DNA of 64,000 nucleotides, from the NCBI GenBank assembly GCA_964487555.1, contig CAZART010000007.1:16090-80089 (forward strand). The letters run 5' to 3'. Of the stretch, positions 41,279-51,177 are shown in pieces (within the stretch, counting starts at the first letter, position 1; each line of letters begins with the position of its first letter). Origin of the DNA: CAZART01 sp964487555 (lineage in GTDB: Bacteria > Bacteroidota > Rhodothermia > Rhodothermales > VXPQ01). A program made the position numbers and the translations under genes. Below the pieces are notes generated by a model. The model made no database searches. It saw nothing but the letters and a program-made list of their open reading frames with translations, and was not told the origin of the DNA.

Positions 41279-43854
41279 TTCTGGACGCCGCCCAGAAACT
41301 GTTCCTTCTGTTCAATCTCCTTCTGAAGCCTTTCGCGTTCGACGTTGAGATCGATCATACCTGCGAGGGGGAGGAAGATTTCGTTGCGGCCGACAACTAC
41401 GGAGGCGCTCGCTTTCGGTTTTTCGAGGCCGCGCCCAATCGTGAGCTCCGTAACACGGGCCAGCTTTCGGAAGTAATCACGGTGGTGGGAGAGTGCATCC
41501 GCGAGGCCGTCCGTACCCTTCGGCAAATTGACGATTGCCGAAATCTCCTTCGTCAGCGCGACGTTGTATTCGCTCTTCACATTACGAATCCCCGACACCA
41601 TCTCCTGGAGCAGCCCGAAAATCTCATCGGCATTCGGATCGGTCTCATCGACGTTCATCGCCGGCCAATCGGCCACGATCAGCGCGTCGTTTTCGTTCCG
41701 CGGCCGAAGCTTCCACCACAGCTCCTCCGTGATGAAGGGCATAAACGGATGGAGCAGCTGGATCATCTTCTCGTAGACCTCGACGGCGAGAGCAATTTTC
41801 TCCTCGTCAGGCTGTTCGCCGAATCGCGGCTTGATCAGCTCGAGATACCAATCGCAGTAATCTTTCCAGAAAAGCTCATAGATGTGCCCGAGAGCCTCGT
41901 TCAGCCGATAGCGCTCGAGCGCCGCTTCCACCTCGCCGATCGTGGCGTTGAGACGGTGCAGAATCCAGCGCTCAACCAGCTCAAGGTCCTCGAACGAACG
42001 GCGACGCCTGTAATCGCGGCCGTCCTCCATAAACTGACCAAATACGTTGAAGGCATTCCAGATCTTATTCGCGAAGTTGCGGCCCATTTCGAACTTCGTC
42101 GGATCGAGCTTGATGTCCTGTCCCTGCGCGCACAGGATCGTCAGGGAAAAACGGACGGCGTCGGCGCCGTACTGGCCGATCATGTCGAGCGGATCGATGC
42201 CGTTGCCGAGGCTCTTCGACATCCACCGGCCGAGTTTATCCTTGATCATCCCCGTAATGAAGATGTCGCTGTACGGCTTCTCGCCCATGCAATAGTAGCC
42301 GGCCATAATCATCCTCGAAATCCAGAAAAAGAGGATGTCATAGCCCGAGACGAGAACCTGCCCCGGGTAGAAGTACTTCAGGTCTTCCGTTTCCTTCGGC
42401 CATCCTAGGGTCGCAAAAGGCCATAACCAGGAAGAAAACCAGGTGTCCAACACATCTTCATCCTGCACCATCCCCTCTTCCGGCTGATCTACCGATACCA
42501 CATATCCTCTCTCCTCTTCCCTCTCTCCGCTCTCATCCGTATAGTACCACACGGGTATCCTGTGTCCCCACCATAGCTGGCGGGAAATCGTCCAGTCCCG
42601 GATGTTCTCCAGCCACCGGAAGTATTCGTTCGCCCAACGCTGGGGATGAAAGGTGATCTCACCGCTGCGAACCGCCTCGAGCGCAGGCTCGGCGAGCGGC
42701 TTCATTTTCACGAACCATTGCCGCGAGATGAGCGGCTCGACGATAGATTTCGAGCGGCTCGAGACGGGCACGGCGTGCTCGTATTCCTCCACACGCTCGA
42801 GGAGCCCCTGCGCCTCAAGATCCTCGACAATCTTCTTACGTGCCTCGAACCGATCCATGCCTGCATAGGGACCACCGTTCTCGTTGATCGTCCCGTCCGG
42901 ATTCATGATGTTGATCGTCTCGAGATCGTGCTCCTTGCCGATCTCAAAATCGTTCTTGTCGTGCGCCGGCGTGATTTTCAGCGCGCCGGCGCCGAAGTCG
43001 GACTTGACGTACTCGTCCGCAATGATCGGAATTTCGCGGCCCAGCAGCGGGAGCATGGCCAGCTTGCCGACGAGATCGCCGTAGCGTTCGTCCTCGGGAT
43101 GCACGGCGACGCCCGTATCGCCCAGCATCGTTTCAGGACGTGTCGTGGCGATCGTAATATGGCCGGAGCCGTCCGCCAGCGGATAGCGGACGTACCAGAG
43201 ATGCCCCTTCCGCTGCACATTGTCGACCTCCTCATCGGAGAGCGCCGTCATGTCTACGGGGCACCAGTTGACGAGGTAGTCGCCGCGGTAGATCAATCCG
43301 TCGTTATAAAGCTTGACGAAAACGTCCATCACGGCGCGCGTGAAGCCTTCGTCCATCGTAAAGCGCTCCTTCGACCAGTCGCATGAGTCGCCCAAACGCC
43401 GCTTCTGGTGGAGGATCTTCCCACCGTACTCGCTCTTCCATTGCCGGACGCGTTCGATAAACGCCTCCCGTCCCAGATCATGTCGCGTCTTGCCCTCCGT
43501 TTCTTTGAGCGTCCGCTCGACGACGTTCTGCGTGGCGATTCCCGCATGATCCAGCCCCGGCAGCCAGAGCGCTTCGTAGCCCTGCATCCGGCGAAGGCGC
43601 GTGATTGCATCCTGAATCGTGTCCTGGAGCGCATGGCCCATGTGCAGCTGCCCGGTCACGTTGGGCGGCGGCATCACGATGACGTGCGGCTCTTTTTCGG
43701 GATTAACGTCGGTCTTGAAGAAGTCGTGATCCTCCCAGAATCGGTACCACTTCTCCTCAATCTCTGTCGGATCGTAGGCCGTGCTCGGCTTCGTCTCGTC
43801 TGCGCTCTCCGCCTTCTCTGCAGCAGCCTGGCTGATCTCGTCCTGTGTCAACAT
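41279..43854 (-). CDS. valS: Valyl-tRNA synthetase, C-terminus lost in assembly gap
   Basis: 858 residues visible from the ATG at 43854 (MLTQDEISQ); the open frame to 43929 adds an unlikely Arg-rich leader. It activates valine and charges tRNA-Val. Class I signatures: PPPNVTGQLHMGHAL (HIGH box at 71-74), the editing-domain motif GDTGVAVHPEDERY, and a KMSKS-type loop reading GRWMSKSLGNG near 544, with Trp in place of the first Lys. The C-terminal anticodon-binding domain is followed by the start of the coiled-coil arm (ERERLQKEIEQKEQFLGGVQ), which breaks off at the gap; roughly 45-50 residues are missing. No Shine-Dalgarno site is evident, which is common in Bacteroidota relatives. A T-box or other leader was not seen. 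Confidence 0.95.
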
Positions 43855-44014
43855 GCTGAAAATTTTATATCGGTATGATGGATTTGAATCCAAACGACGG
43901 AAGACGTCCTGACGGCGCGGGTGCCGCAACGGCGCGCGTACCGCGTCGTGGCGCTAACACACTACGCCCGCACGCGTGAAATATTCCCACCTCCCAGCGT
44001 CCGGAAATGGTCGC

Positions 44015-44875
44015 CTACGAGCTCTCCTCGATGCGACGAGCCACCGTGATGTGAAATACGGGCTGCTGCCGCTCGAGCGTAACCATGACCAATCCCTCAC
44101 GCTGAAGGTCGATCAGGATGCGGCCGAGTAGGCCCTTCAGGTGTCGCCAGTACCGCATACCGAGCGCTTCGTACATACGCGTGCGCATGAGGTCGAGACG
44201 CTCGTTCAGCGGCGGATACGGAGTACCCGGCAGCGCATCCTCCGGACGTGGCACGTAGTCGTAGATATGGACCACGATGTCGAGTGTCGTCCCGAACTCA
44301 TGTGCCGAAACGCCAAATGTCGCATTGGGATTTTCGCGTCGAAGGGCTTCTTGATTAGCGGCCGTACGCAGCACAGAGCTGATGTTGAAGCGATACAGTG
44401 GAAGATCGGCGCTGCGCAGCTCTTCATGGAGCCGTTCGCCTATCAACGTGAGCAGGCGCGCTGCGTCGGGCGTGACGAAGGGAACCGAATAATCGAAATC
44501 CTGCAGATAGTAGAACTTCGTCGTGTCCTGGAGGCGGACGAGGCGGTTTTGCTCGACAAGTCGTTCGATCTGGTCTTGTCCTGAGACGCGCCCTACGCCG
44601 AGGCTGCGGGCTCGCTGTAGGTGGTCGGCGTTTCGATAGCGACGGAGCTGAAGCTCCTGCGCTGTTTTGAGATCGTCGATGGCTTCAAACCCCTTCGCGA
44701 TCCGCTCGATGGCCTCGTTTTGAGCCACCAGGACCTCGTCAATCGCCTGGACGACCTCCTCGGTTGCCGGCACTTCGGCTTCAATCTGGCGCGATGGGGT
44801 GTAATAGAAGTACAGCAGTACGGCGCCGGCCGTCACCAGAATCGCCAGGGCAAGAAGTATCCACGGGCGCCGCAT
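44015..44875 (-). CDS. DUF5715 / M15-like exported protein
   Basis: 286 residues with an N-terminal membrane anchor or signal (RPWILLALAILVTAGAVLLYFYY), a helical region (~30-110) and a ~140-residue domain with SSVLRTAANQEALRRENPNATFGVSAHEFGTTLDIVV. The S-x-H-x-x-G-x-x-x-D pattern (SAHEFGTTLDI) is the zinc-binding signature of M15 D,D-peptidases, and the flanking sequence fits the DUF5715 branch found in Bacteroidota. A second His for zinc (VVHIYDY or VFHIT) is possible. If active it would cut peptidoglycan stem peptides, but the family name is assigned from memory and catalysis is unproven. It begins 24 bases after the stop of the upstream hybrid kinase gene, on the same strand. Confidence 0.72.
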   Translation of the reverse strand: MRRPWILLALAILVTAGAVLLYFYYTPSRQIEAEVPATEEVVQAIDEVLVAQNEAIERIAKGFEAIDDLKTAQELQLRRYRNADHLQRARSLGVGRVSGQDQIERLVEQNRLVRLQDTTKFYYLQDFDYSVPFVTPDAARLLTLIGERLHEELRSADLPLYRFNISSVLRTAANQEALRRENPNATFGVSAHEFGTTLDIVVHIYDYVPRPEDALPGTPYPPLNERLDLMRTRMYEALGMRYWRHLKGLLGRILIDLQREGLVMVTLERQQPVFHITVARRIEESS

Positions 44876-44899
44876 GAAGATGAGCCGGTCAATAGCCTC

Positions 44900-46813
44900 T
44901 TAAACGGTAGCCCCGCGGCGCTTCGGCAGAACGTCGTGGATCGCGGTCAAGAGCTTTTCGGCCGTAAAAGGTTTAGCCACGAAAAGATCGGCGCCGTCAT
45001 CCAGGGCCTCCTGCGCCTTGTTCGTCGCCATGCCGCTCGCCGCAATGACGGGAACGCTGGGATCGAAACGGCGAATCGACCGGATCAGTTCGAATCCATC
45101 TCCGTCCGCCATCATGAGATCCGTGATAATGAGATCTACGTCGTCAGCCTTGCTCTTGTAGATCTGCAATGCTTCGCGCCCGTTCTCAGCCGTGAGCACG
45201 TTGTAGCCGGCCTCTGCCAGCGTCTCTGAGGCGGTTTCAAGGATGAACTCCTCGTCGTCCACCAGCAAAATCGTTTCCCCGTCGCCGGTCTCGCTAAAAG
45301 GTGACTCGTCCTCAGCGGACTGGCCCCCTTCTTCGCCGTCCGTAGGAATGAAGACCGAAAACATGGTACCGCGGCCCTGCTCACTCTTGACGTCCACGAA
45401 CCCGCCGTGACTCTTAACGATGCTATAAACGGTCGAAAGGCCCAGACCGGTACCCTTTCCGCTCGGCTTCGTGGTGAAGAAGGGTTCAAACACCTTGTCG
45501 AGCACGTCCGCCGGAATGCCTTCGCCCGAGTCCTGCACGCAAATCTGCACGTATTCGCCGGGCTCGGCGTCGGGATTCGTCCGTGAAACTTCCTCGTCTA
45601 TTTCGACGACGTCGGCCTGGACGGCAAGCTCTCCGCCAGCGGGCATGGCGTCGCGAGCATTGACGCAGAGGTTCATCAGCACCTGTTGAAGCTGCGTCGA
45701 ATCACCGGTGACCAGCGGCAACGCGTCCGGGACGGCAATGTTGACGGCTATGCCGGCCGGAAACGTCTCGTCCGTAATGCGCTCCACCTCCCGAATGACG
45801 TGTTGGAGGTTCAGCTTCACACGCTCGCCCTCCACGCCTCGTGCGAATGCCAGAACCTGCTTGACCATATCGGAACCGCGCTGGGCCGACCGCCTGATCA
45901 TATCGAGCGTTCGCATGGTCTTTTCGTCTCCACTATGGCGCTGTCCGAGCACCTTCACGCCGAGCAAAATGGGAACGAGGAGGTTTCCCAGGTCGTGCGC
46001 GATCCCGCCCACCAGCGTTCCGATGCTCTCCATCCGCTGCGCGCGAAGGAAGTGGGATTCGAGGCGCTTTCGTTCCGTGACGTCCGTATTAATCACGAGA
46101 ACGGATCGTGGATTTCCGGCGTTGTCACGTACCAGCGTCCACCGAGATTCGACAATCAGCTCCTCTCCATTTTTTGTGAGCTGGCGCAGATCGCCGCTCC
46201 ATTCGCCTTTCGACAAAACCGCGTCCCACGCCCTTTCGACCTTGACTTTGTCGGCGTCAAATAGGGCATCGTACGAGAGGTTCTTGATCTCCTCCTCGGA
46301 ATATCCCGTCAGGCGCTCGGCGCTCTTGTTCCAGTAAATGACGTTACGTCCGAGGTCGTAGGCCGAGATGGAATCTCGTGCCTTGTCGAGAAATGCGGCC
46401 TGCTCCCGGATGCGTTCTTCGGCGCGTCGACGCTCCCGGGCATATCGGATCGAACGTTCAAGAAGCTGCGCATCGATCTGGCCCTTTACAAGGTAGTCGG
46501 CGGCACCGGCCATCATAGCCTTGATGTCGACCTCGTAGTCGCCCTGACCCGTCAGAAGAATCATGGGCGTTTCGACACCGCGTTCGTCGGCCTCGTGCAG
46601 CAGCTGCAGACCGTCTCGGGCGCCAAGACGGTAGTCGACGAGACAGACGTCGTACCGATTCGACATCAGCGTCGCAAGCCCTTCGTCAAAGTCCCGAGCC
46701 CATTCGAGGTTGCACTTCAGCGCAGACGTTTTCGAGAGAAGACTCCGCGCGATGAAGAAATCGTCCTCATCGTCCTCAATGATCAAGACGTCGATTTGCT
46801 CTTTATCCGCCAT
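44900..46813 (-). CDS. Hybrid histidine kinase REC-PAS-HisKA-HATPase-REC
   Basis: 637 residues, no membrane helix, so cytoplasmic. An N-terminal receiver (~1-125; VLIIEDDEDD, phosphoacceptor Asp60 in VCLVDYRLGARDG), a PAS domain (~140-260; ISAYDLGRNVIYWNKSAERLTGYSEEEI), HisKA with His ~272 (GGIAHDLGNLLVPIL), HATPase (NLCVNARDAMPAGGE, DSGEGIPADVLDKVFEPFFTTKPSGKGTGLGLSTVYSI) and a C-terminal receiver (~515-630; VDDEEFILE, Asp ~565 in LIITDLMMADGDG). The two receivers at opposite ends suggest it integrates an incoming phosphoryl signal and relays it onward. A lone receiver gene ends 42 bases before it and a PAS/GAF kinase lies before that, so the three may form one relay. Confidence 0.93.
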   Translation of the reverse strand: MADKEQIDVLIIEDDEDDFFIARSLLSKTSALKCNLEWARDFDEGLATLMSNRYDVCLVDYRLGARDGLQLLHEADERGVETPMILLTGQGDYEVDIKAMMAGAADYLVKGQIDAQLLERSIRYARERRRAEERIREQAAFLDKARDSISAYDLGRNVIYWNKSAERLTGYSEEEIKNLSYDALFDADKVKVERAWDAVLSKGEWSGDLRQLTKNGEELIVESRWTLVRDNAGNPRSVLVINTDVTERKRLESHFLRAQRMESIGTLVGGIAHDLGNLLVPILLGVKVLGQRHSGDEKTMRTLDMIRRSAQRGSDMVKQVLAFARGVEGERVKLNLQHVIREVERITDETFPAGIAVNIAVPDALPLVTGDSTQLQQVLMNLCVNARDAMPAGGELAVQADVVEIDEEVSRTNPDAEPGEYVQICVQDSGEGIPADVLDKVFEPFFTTKPSGKGTGLGLSTVYSIVKSHGGFVDVKSEQGRGTMFSVFIPTDGEEGGQSAEDESPFSETGDGETILLVDDEEFILETASETLAEAGYNVLTAENGREALQIYKSKADDVDLIITDLMMADGDGFELIRSIRRFDPSVPVIAASGMATNKAQEALDDGADLFVAKPFTAEKLLTAIHDVLPKRRGATV

Positions 46814-46855
46814 AATACCTCGATATCATTTCACAACGTCTCACTACGGGGTCTC

Positions 46856-47311
46856 TCAGACTTCTCGGGGAAGCCTCACAATTTCGAACCAGAAGTCGCC
46901 AATCGTGCGGATGGCGGTCGCGAGCCCTTCGAACGTTACCGGCTTCGTCACGAACGCGTTAACGCCGAGATCATAACTACGCAAGATATCTTGCTCGGCT
47001 TCGGACGTCGTGAGAATCACGACGGGAATGCGCCGGAGCAGTGGATCCGACTTGATCTCCTTGAGGGCCTCCCTCCCATCCTTGCGCGGCATATTCAGAT
47101 CCAGGAGAATGAGTCCCGGCCGCGGTGATTTTTCCGGATCGGAATACTCGCCCTTTCGACGTAGGTATCGCAAAAGTTCTTCACCGTCTTCCACCATGAA
47201 GAGGGTATTGGCGAGGCGGCTCTTCTTCAGTGCCCGCTGCGTCAGCATCCTGTCGTCCGGATCGTCGTCTGCGAGAAGGATGCATATCTGATCTTCAGGG
47301 CTTTCATTCAT
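46856..47311 (-). CDS. Single-domain response regulator (Rcp1-like)
   Basis: 151 residues, one receiver domain: ADDDPDD (14-20), Asp71 (GLILLDLNMPRKDG), Thr101/102 and Lys123 (FVTKPV) are present. The long loop RKGEYSDPEKSPRPG before the phosphoacceptor strand is typical of Rcp1-type receivers that partner phytochrome-like or PAS/GAF kinases. The gene lies 85 bp after such a kinase and 42 bp before the REC-PAS hybrid kinase, so it is the likely intermediate between them. There is no output domain. Confidence 0.93.
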   Translation of the reverse strand: MNESPEDQICILLADDDPDDRMLTQRALKKSRLANTLFMVEDGEELLRYLRRKGEYSDPEKSPRPGLILLDLNMPRKDGREALKEIKSDPLLRRIPVVILTTSEAEQDILRSYDLGVNAFVTKPVTFEGLATAIRTIGDFWFEIVRLPREV

Positions 47312-47396
47312 TCGAAATCGTTCTAGGTGGGTTCAACCACGATACGAATAATTCCCGTCGAGATTGCAACACGTGCTCACACAACGAGCCTTCATC

Positions 47397-49940
47397 TTAC
47401 GTGCTCACACTTCGGCGAACGGGAAGCTCAACGGTAAATGTCGCCCCCTTATCCGGGGCACTTTCGACGGTAAGCGCGCCGTCATGCCGCTCCACGATTC
47501 GGCGGCATATGGCAAGTCCCATCCCCGTACCTTCATACGCTCGTCGATGGTGCAGACGCTGAAACGGCTTAAAAATACGGTCGGCGTACTTCGCATCAAA
47601 TCCGATGCCGTTATCCGCCACTGAGATCCGGCACACTTCCGACGGGCCGCCGCGCGGTTCGGTTCGGCTCTTGCTGATGGAGGCCGCGACTCGAATCCGC
47701 GGCCGAACGCCGTCCTGACGAAACTTTAGCCCGTTGCCGATCAGGTTCTGAAAAAGCTGCCGCATCTGAAGAGCGTCGGCTTCGATTTCTGGAAGATCCT
47801 CCACGACGATTTCGGCATCGGCCTCCGAGACGGCGACCTCGAGATCGGAGAGCACGCCGTCGATCACCTCGTTCAGATCGATCTTTGAGAACGGCTCGCC
47901 TCGCGTAGTGATTCTGGAGAACTGAAGTAGGTCGCTGATGAGCGTCGACATCCTGACCGCGGCATCCTTGATACGTTCGATATGGCCGAGGCCCTCTTCA
48001 TCGAGCTTGTGTCCATAGTCGTCTTCTAGAAGATCCGAGAACGCCTGGATCTTTCGCAGCGGTTCCTGAAGGTCGTGCGATGCGACGTATGCAAAATCCT
48101 GGAGCTCTCGATTTCGCGTTTCAAGCTGACTCCGGCTGCGAGATGCCTCCTCTTCTGCCTTGATGCGTTCCGTCACGTCTCGCGCGCTGGCCAGGATGTG
48201 CTCCACGGCACCGTCCTCGCCGTAGATGGGCTTGCTGGCCAACTCCAGCCAGACGAAGTTCCCCGCCTCCCGGCGCGCTCGAACGATCGTCTGCGTATAG
48301 GGCTTCCCCTCGAGCATGTGCTGGTGGGCGCCCCTTCGCAGTCGTTCTTCGTCGGATGGATGCAGCCGCTCAAATAGATTTCGCCCCTTCAACGCATCCG
48401 CATCGATGCCGAGCACGCGCTCGCAGGAAGGGCTTGCGTAGAGAACATCGCCAGCGGGGTCCTGGAGAAGGATGATGTCCGTCATGTTCTCCGCCAGCAA
48501 CCGGAAGAGCCGCTCGCGTTCGCGTAGATTTTCCTCAGCGCGCTTCAATTCGGTCACGTCGAGGCCGGTACCGAACATGAGCACGGGATGGCCGGCATCA
48601 TCAGCGACAACTTCGCCTTCCCCATGCAGGATCCGCTCTTCGCCATCCGATCGCCGAACGATCCGATGGTAAAAACTGAAGGGTTCTTGCGTTTCCAACG
48701 CTTGCTTCGCGATGGCGACGGCGCGCTCCCGATCATCGGGGTGAATCATCCCGATGTACTCTTCGAAAGTGGGCTCTGCACCCGGCGCAATCCCATAAAT
48801 ACGACACAGCTCGTCCGACCATGCGATGCGGCCGTGTGCTACGTCGAAATGCCAGCTCCCAAGATGCGCGATCCGCTGGGCCCTCTCGAGCTGAAGATCG
48901 CGCTCGCGGAGCCTGTTCTCCGCCTCCTTCCTCTCTGTGACGTCGCGGATCACGGCCGTAAAAAAGCGCTCGCCGCCGGCCTGCCACGTCGACAGGGATA
49001 ATTCGACGGGAAACTCGGTGCCGTCTTTGCGCTCGGCTTCGACCTGAATCGTATCGCCAATGAGGCGCGCTTCGCCGGTTGCGTGGAAACGTGCCATGCC
49101 CGCGCGGTGCGGATCGACGTACCGCTGCGGCATCAGCATGACAAGGTCGCGGCCTTGAGCGTCCTGCTCAGAATAGCCGAAGATCCGCTCAGCGCCACCA
49201 CCCCACCCGGTGATCCGCCCGCTCTCGTCAGCGGTGATGATGGCCTCATTCATCGACCCCGTCAATGCCCTCAGACGCTCCTCCGAAGCCCGAATGGCCT
49301 CCGCAGCATGCTCGCGCTCGATGACCCGGACCAGCTGCGCTCCGACGTTCGCCATGGCATCAAGCAGATCATAGTCCGGCTCTACCGCTTCACTCGAAAA
49401 GAATTCAAGCACTCCTATCACCCTGTCGCCCATGAGGAGCGGAAACGCAAAGCCGCTCGAGATACCGATCTCCTCCACCAGACGAGCGCGTGGAAAATTA
49501 TCATCATTCGACACATCCTCTATCCACAGGGGCACCTGCTTCGCCATTACGCGGCCCGGAAGGCCCTCACCCTTTCGGAAGCTCGTGTCCAGCGTAACTG
49601 CTCGAAAAGCCTCAAAGCGACCGGGATCGTCGAAGTGAAAGATGGATGTCGGGATCAGAAGATCATGCTGCGTCGGCGAAACGAGATAGACGTGGCCTAC
49701 AGGCCACCCCTTAAACGCACAGATTCGCTCGACGACGTACTGAAGCGCGTGGTCGGCGGACGAAGCCTCGTTCATGGCGAGAGCCACGTCCTTCAATAGA
49801 CGCAGGACGTCGTCCTTCTGTGCCAGGAGCCGGCGCAGGATTCCTGTCTCAGGCGAATCCGCCGCGCGATCCGCCCCCTCCGAAGGGACTGTCTCGTCGG
49901 ATGTGGAAATGGTATCCGAAATATTTTTATCCGAATTCAT
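47397..49940 (-). CDS. GAF-multi-PAS sensor histidine kinase
   Basis: 847 residues, cytoplasmic. Residues ~50-210 are a GAF domain (KGWPVGHVYLV, KGEGLPGRVMAKQVPLWIEDV); three PAS/PAC modules follow (~215-335 ITADESGRITGWGGGAERIFGYSE, ~345-465, ~470-590), then a HisKA domain with His ~620 (YVASHDLQEPLRKIQAFSDLL) and an HATPase (NLIGNGLKFRQ, DNGIGFDAKYADRIFKPFQRLHHRRAYEGTGMGLAICRRI split over two boxes). The HisKA subtype with FAYVASHDLQEPLRK is that of phytochrome-like kinases which normally pair with Rcp1-like receivers; exactly such a receiver is next on the strand. The chromophore Cys of phytochromes is not evident, so light sensing is not implied. The input may be a small ligand or redox signal. 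Confidence 0.92.
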   Translation of the reverse strand: MNSDKNISDTISTSDETVPSEGADRAADSPETGILRRLLAQKDDVLRLLKDVALAMNEASSADHALQYVVERICAFKGWPVGHVYLVSPTQHDLLIPTSIFHFDDPGRFEAFRAVTLDTSFRKGEGLPGRVMAKQVPLWIEDVSNDDNFPRARLVEEIGISSGFAFPLLMGDRVIGVLEFFSSEAVEPDYDLLDAMANVGAQLVRVIEREHAAEAIRASEERLRALTGSMNEAIITADESGRITGWGGGAERIFGYSEQDAQGRDLVMLMPQRYVDPHRAGMARFHATGEARLIGDTIQVEAERKDGTEFPVELSLSTWQAGGERFFTAVIRDVTERKEAENRLRERDLQLERAQRIAHLGSWHFDVAHGRIAWSDELCRIYGIAPGAEPTFEEYIGMIHPDDRERAVAIAKQALETQEPFSFYHRIVRRSDGEERILHGEGEVVADDAGHPVLMFGTGLDVTELKRAEENLRERERLFRLLAENMTDIILLQDPAGDVLYASPSCERVLGIDADALKGRNLFERLHPSDEERLRRGAHQHMLEGKPYTQTIVRARREAGNFVWLELASKPIYGEDGAVEHILASARDVTERIKAEEEASRSRSQLETRNRELQDFAYVASHDLQEPLRKIQAFSDLLEDDYGHKLDEEGLGHIERIKDAAVRMSTLISDLLQFSRITTRGEPFSKIDLNEVIDGVLSDLEVAVSEADAEIVVEDLPEIEADALQMRQLFQNLIGNGLKFRQDGVRPRIRVAASISKSRTEPRGGPSEVCRISVADNGIGFDAKYADRIFKPFQRLHHRRAYEGTGMGLAICRRIVERHDGALTVESAPDKGATFTVELPVRRSVST

Positions 49941-49999
49941 AAACGGACTACGTCAACCCCGTGACGTGACGCAATGGCTCCGGCCGGCAGAGTCTACGG

Positions 50000-51175
50000 T
50001 TATTCCGTGAATCGCGATCGGATTTCTTCGAGACTGTCGCCGCCGAACTTCTCCAGGAAAGCGTTGGCGATCACAAAAGCTACCGTGGCTTCGGCAACCG
50101 TAGATGCCGCCGGAACACTGGTGACGTCGCTGCGCTCGTAGCGCGTGGGCTGTACTTCCCCCGTGGCCACATCGACTGAGTCAAGCGGTTTGATGAGCGT
50201 GGGAATGGGCTTCATGTACCCACGAACGATAATAGGCATACCGTTCGACATCCCTCCTTCAATACCACCAGCGCGGTTGGTCCGCCGTGGGTAGCCGTCG
50301 CCACTCCGAACGATCTCATCATGGACCCTCGAGCCGGGGCGAGATGCGCCAAGCACCCCGTCGCCGATTTCAACGGCCTTTTGAGCCTGAATGGACATAA
50401 CGGCCTGCGCAAGCTGTCCGTCGAGGCGACGGTCCCATTGTACGTACGAGCCAAGGCCCACAGGTACACCCGTCACAACGACTTCGTAGACGCCGCCGAG
50501 CGAGTCGCCGCGCCTTTTCGCGTCGTCAATGTGCGCCGTACAGCGATCCGACATCTCCTGGTCAAGCATGCGAACCTCCGAAGCATCGGCCGCCCGGAAA
50601 AGCGACTCCGCTCCGTTCTCCAGCAGCGCAGCCATGCGCTCGGCGTAGGATTCAGAATCACGAAAACCGACCTCACCGAGCCGGACCACATGGCTTCCGA
50701 CCTCGATGCCGAATTCCTTGAGCAGCCGCCGCGCCGGCGTACAGCAGGCAACACGCATCGCCGTCTCGCGAGCACTTGCCCTGTCGATGACCGGGCGGAT
50801 GTCGTCGAAGCCGTACTTCTGAAGTCCGGTTAGATCCGCATGCCCGGGGCGCGGAAGTGTGACCTTCTCGACGCCTTCGCCGGTTCCGGATACGGCCATC
50901 ACTTCCGGCCAGCCGGATCGGTCCTTCGTATACGCAGCGTTATCGAGGCGCAGCGCGATAGGGCTGCCCATCGACCTGGAGAAGCGAACGCCCGAATAGA
51001 TGTGTACGTGGTCGCGTTCAAATTTGGAACGACCACCTCGCCCGTAGCCGAGCCATCGACGTGCGAGGTGAACATTAATATCGTCTTCCGTCACAGGAAC
51101 GCCTGCCGGCAATCCCTCGACAATACCGATCAGCGCCTCACCGTGAGATTCACCTGCGGTTAAATATCGAATCAT
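50000..51175 (-). CDS. aroC: Chorismate synthase
   Basis: 391 residues. It converts 5-enolpyruvylshikimate-3-phosphate to chorismate with reduced FMN, the last shared step of aromatic amino acid synthesis. Signatures are intact: TAGESHGEALIGIVEGLPAG at the start, RARRxxGYGRGGR-type LARRWLGYGRGGRSKFE, PRPGHADLTG, the basic RASARETAMRV and the GGIEGGMSNG motif near residue 300. The length is typical of the bacterial type that depends on external flavin reduction. The gene follows the DegP-like protease gene with only two bases between stop and start, so they are co-transcribed with the PlsC-like gene, a mixed housekeeping operon. Confidence 0.97.
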   Translation of the reverse strand: MIRYLTAGESHGEALIGIVEGLPAGVPVTEDDINVHLARRWLGYGRGGRSKFERDHVHIYSGVRFSRSMGSPIALRLDNAAYTKDRSGWPEVMAVSGTGEGVEKVTLPRPGHADLTGLQKYGFDDIRPVIDRASARETAMRVACCTPARRLLKEFGIEVGSHVVRLGEVGFRDSESYAERMAALLENGAESLFRAADASEVRMLDQEMSDRCTAHIDDAKRRGDSLGGVYEVVVTGVPVGLGSYVQWDRRLDGQLAQAVMSIQAQKAVEIGDGVLGASRPGSRVHDEIVRSGDGYPRRTNRAGGIEGGMSNGMPIIVRGYMKPIPTLIKPLDSVDVATGEVQPTRYERSDVTSVPAASTVAEATVAFVIANAFLEKFGGDSLEEIRSRFTE

Positions 51176-51177
51176 GC

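Noticed and set aside
39547..43929. One 1,460-residue ValRS-carbamoyltransferase fusion
   Set aside because: The open frame is continuous only because it passes through 100 N; both halves are truncated family members.
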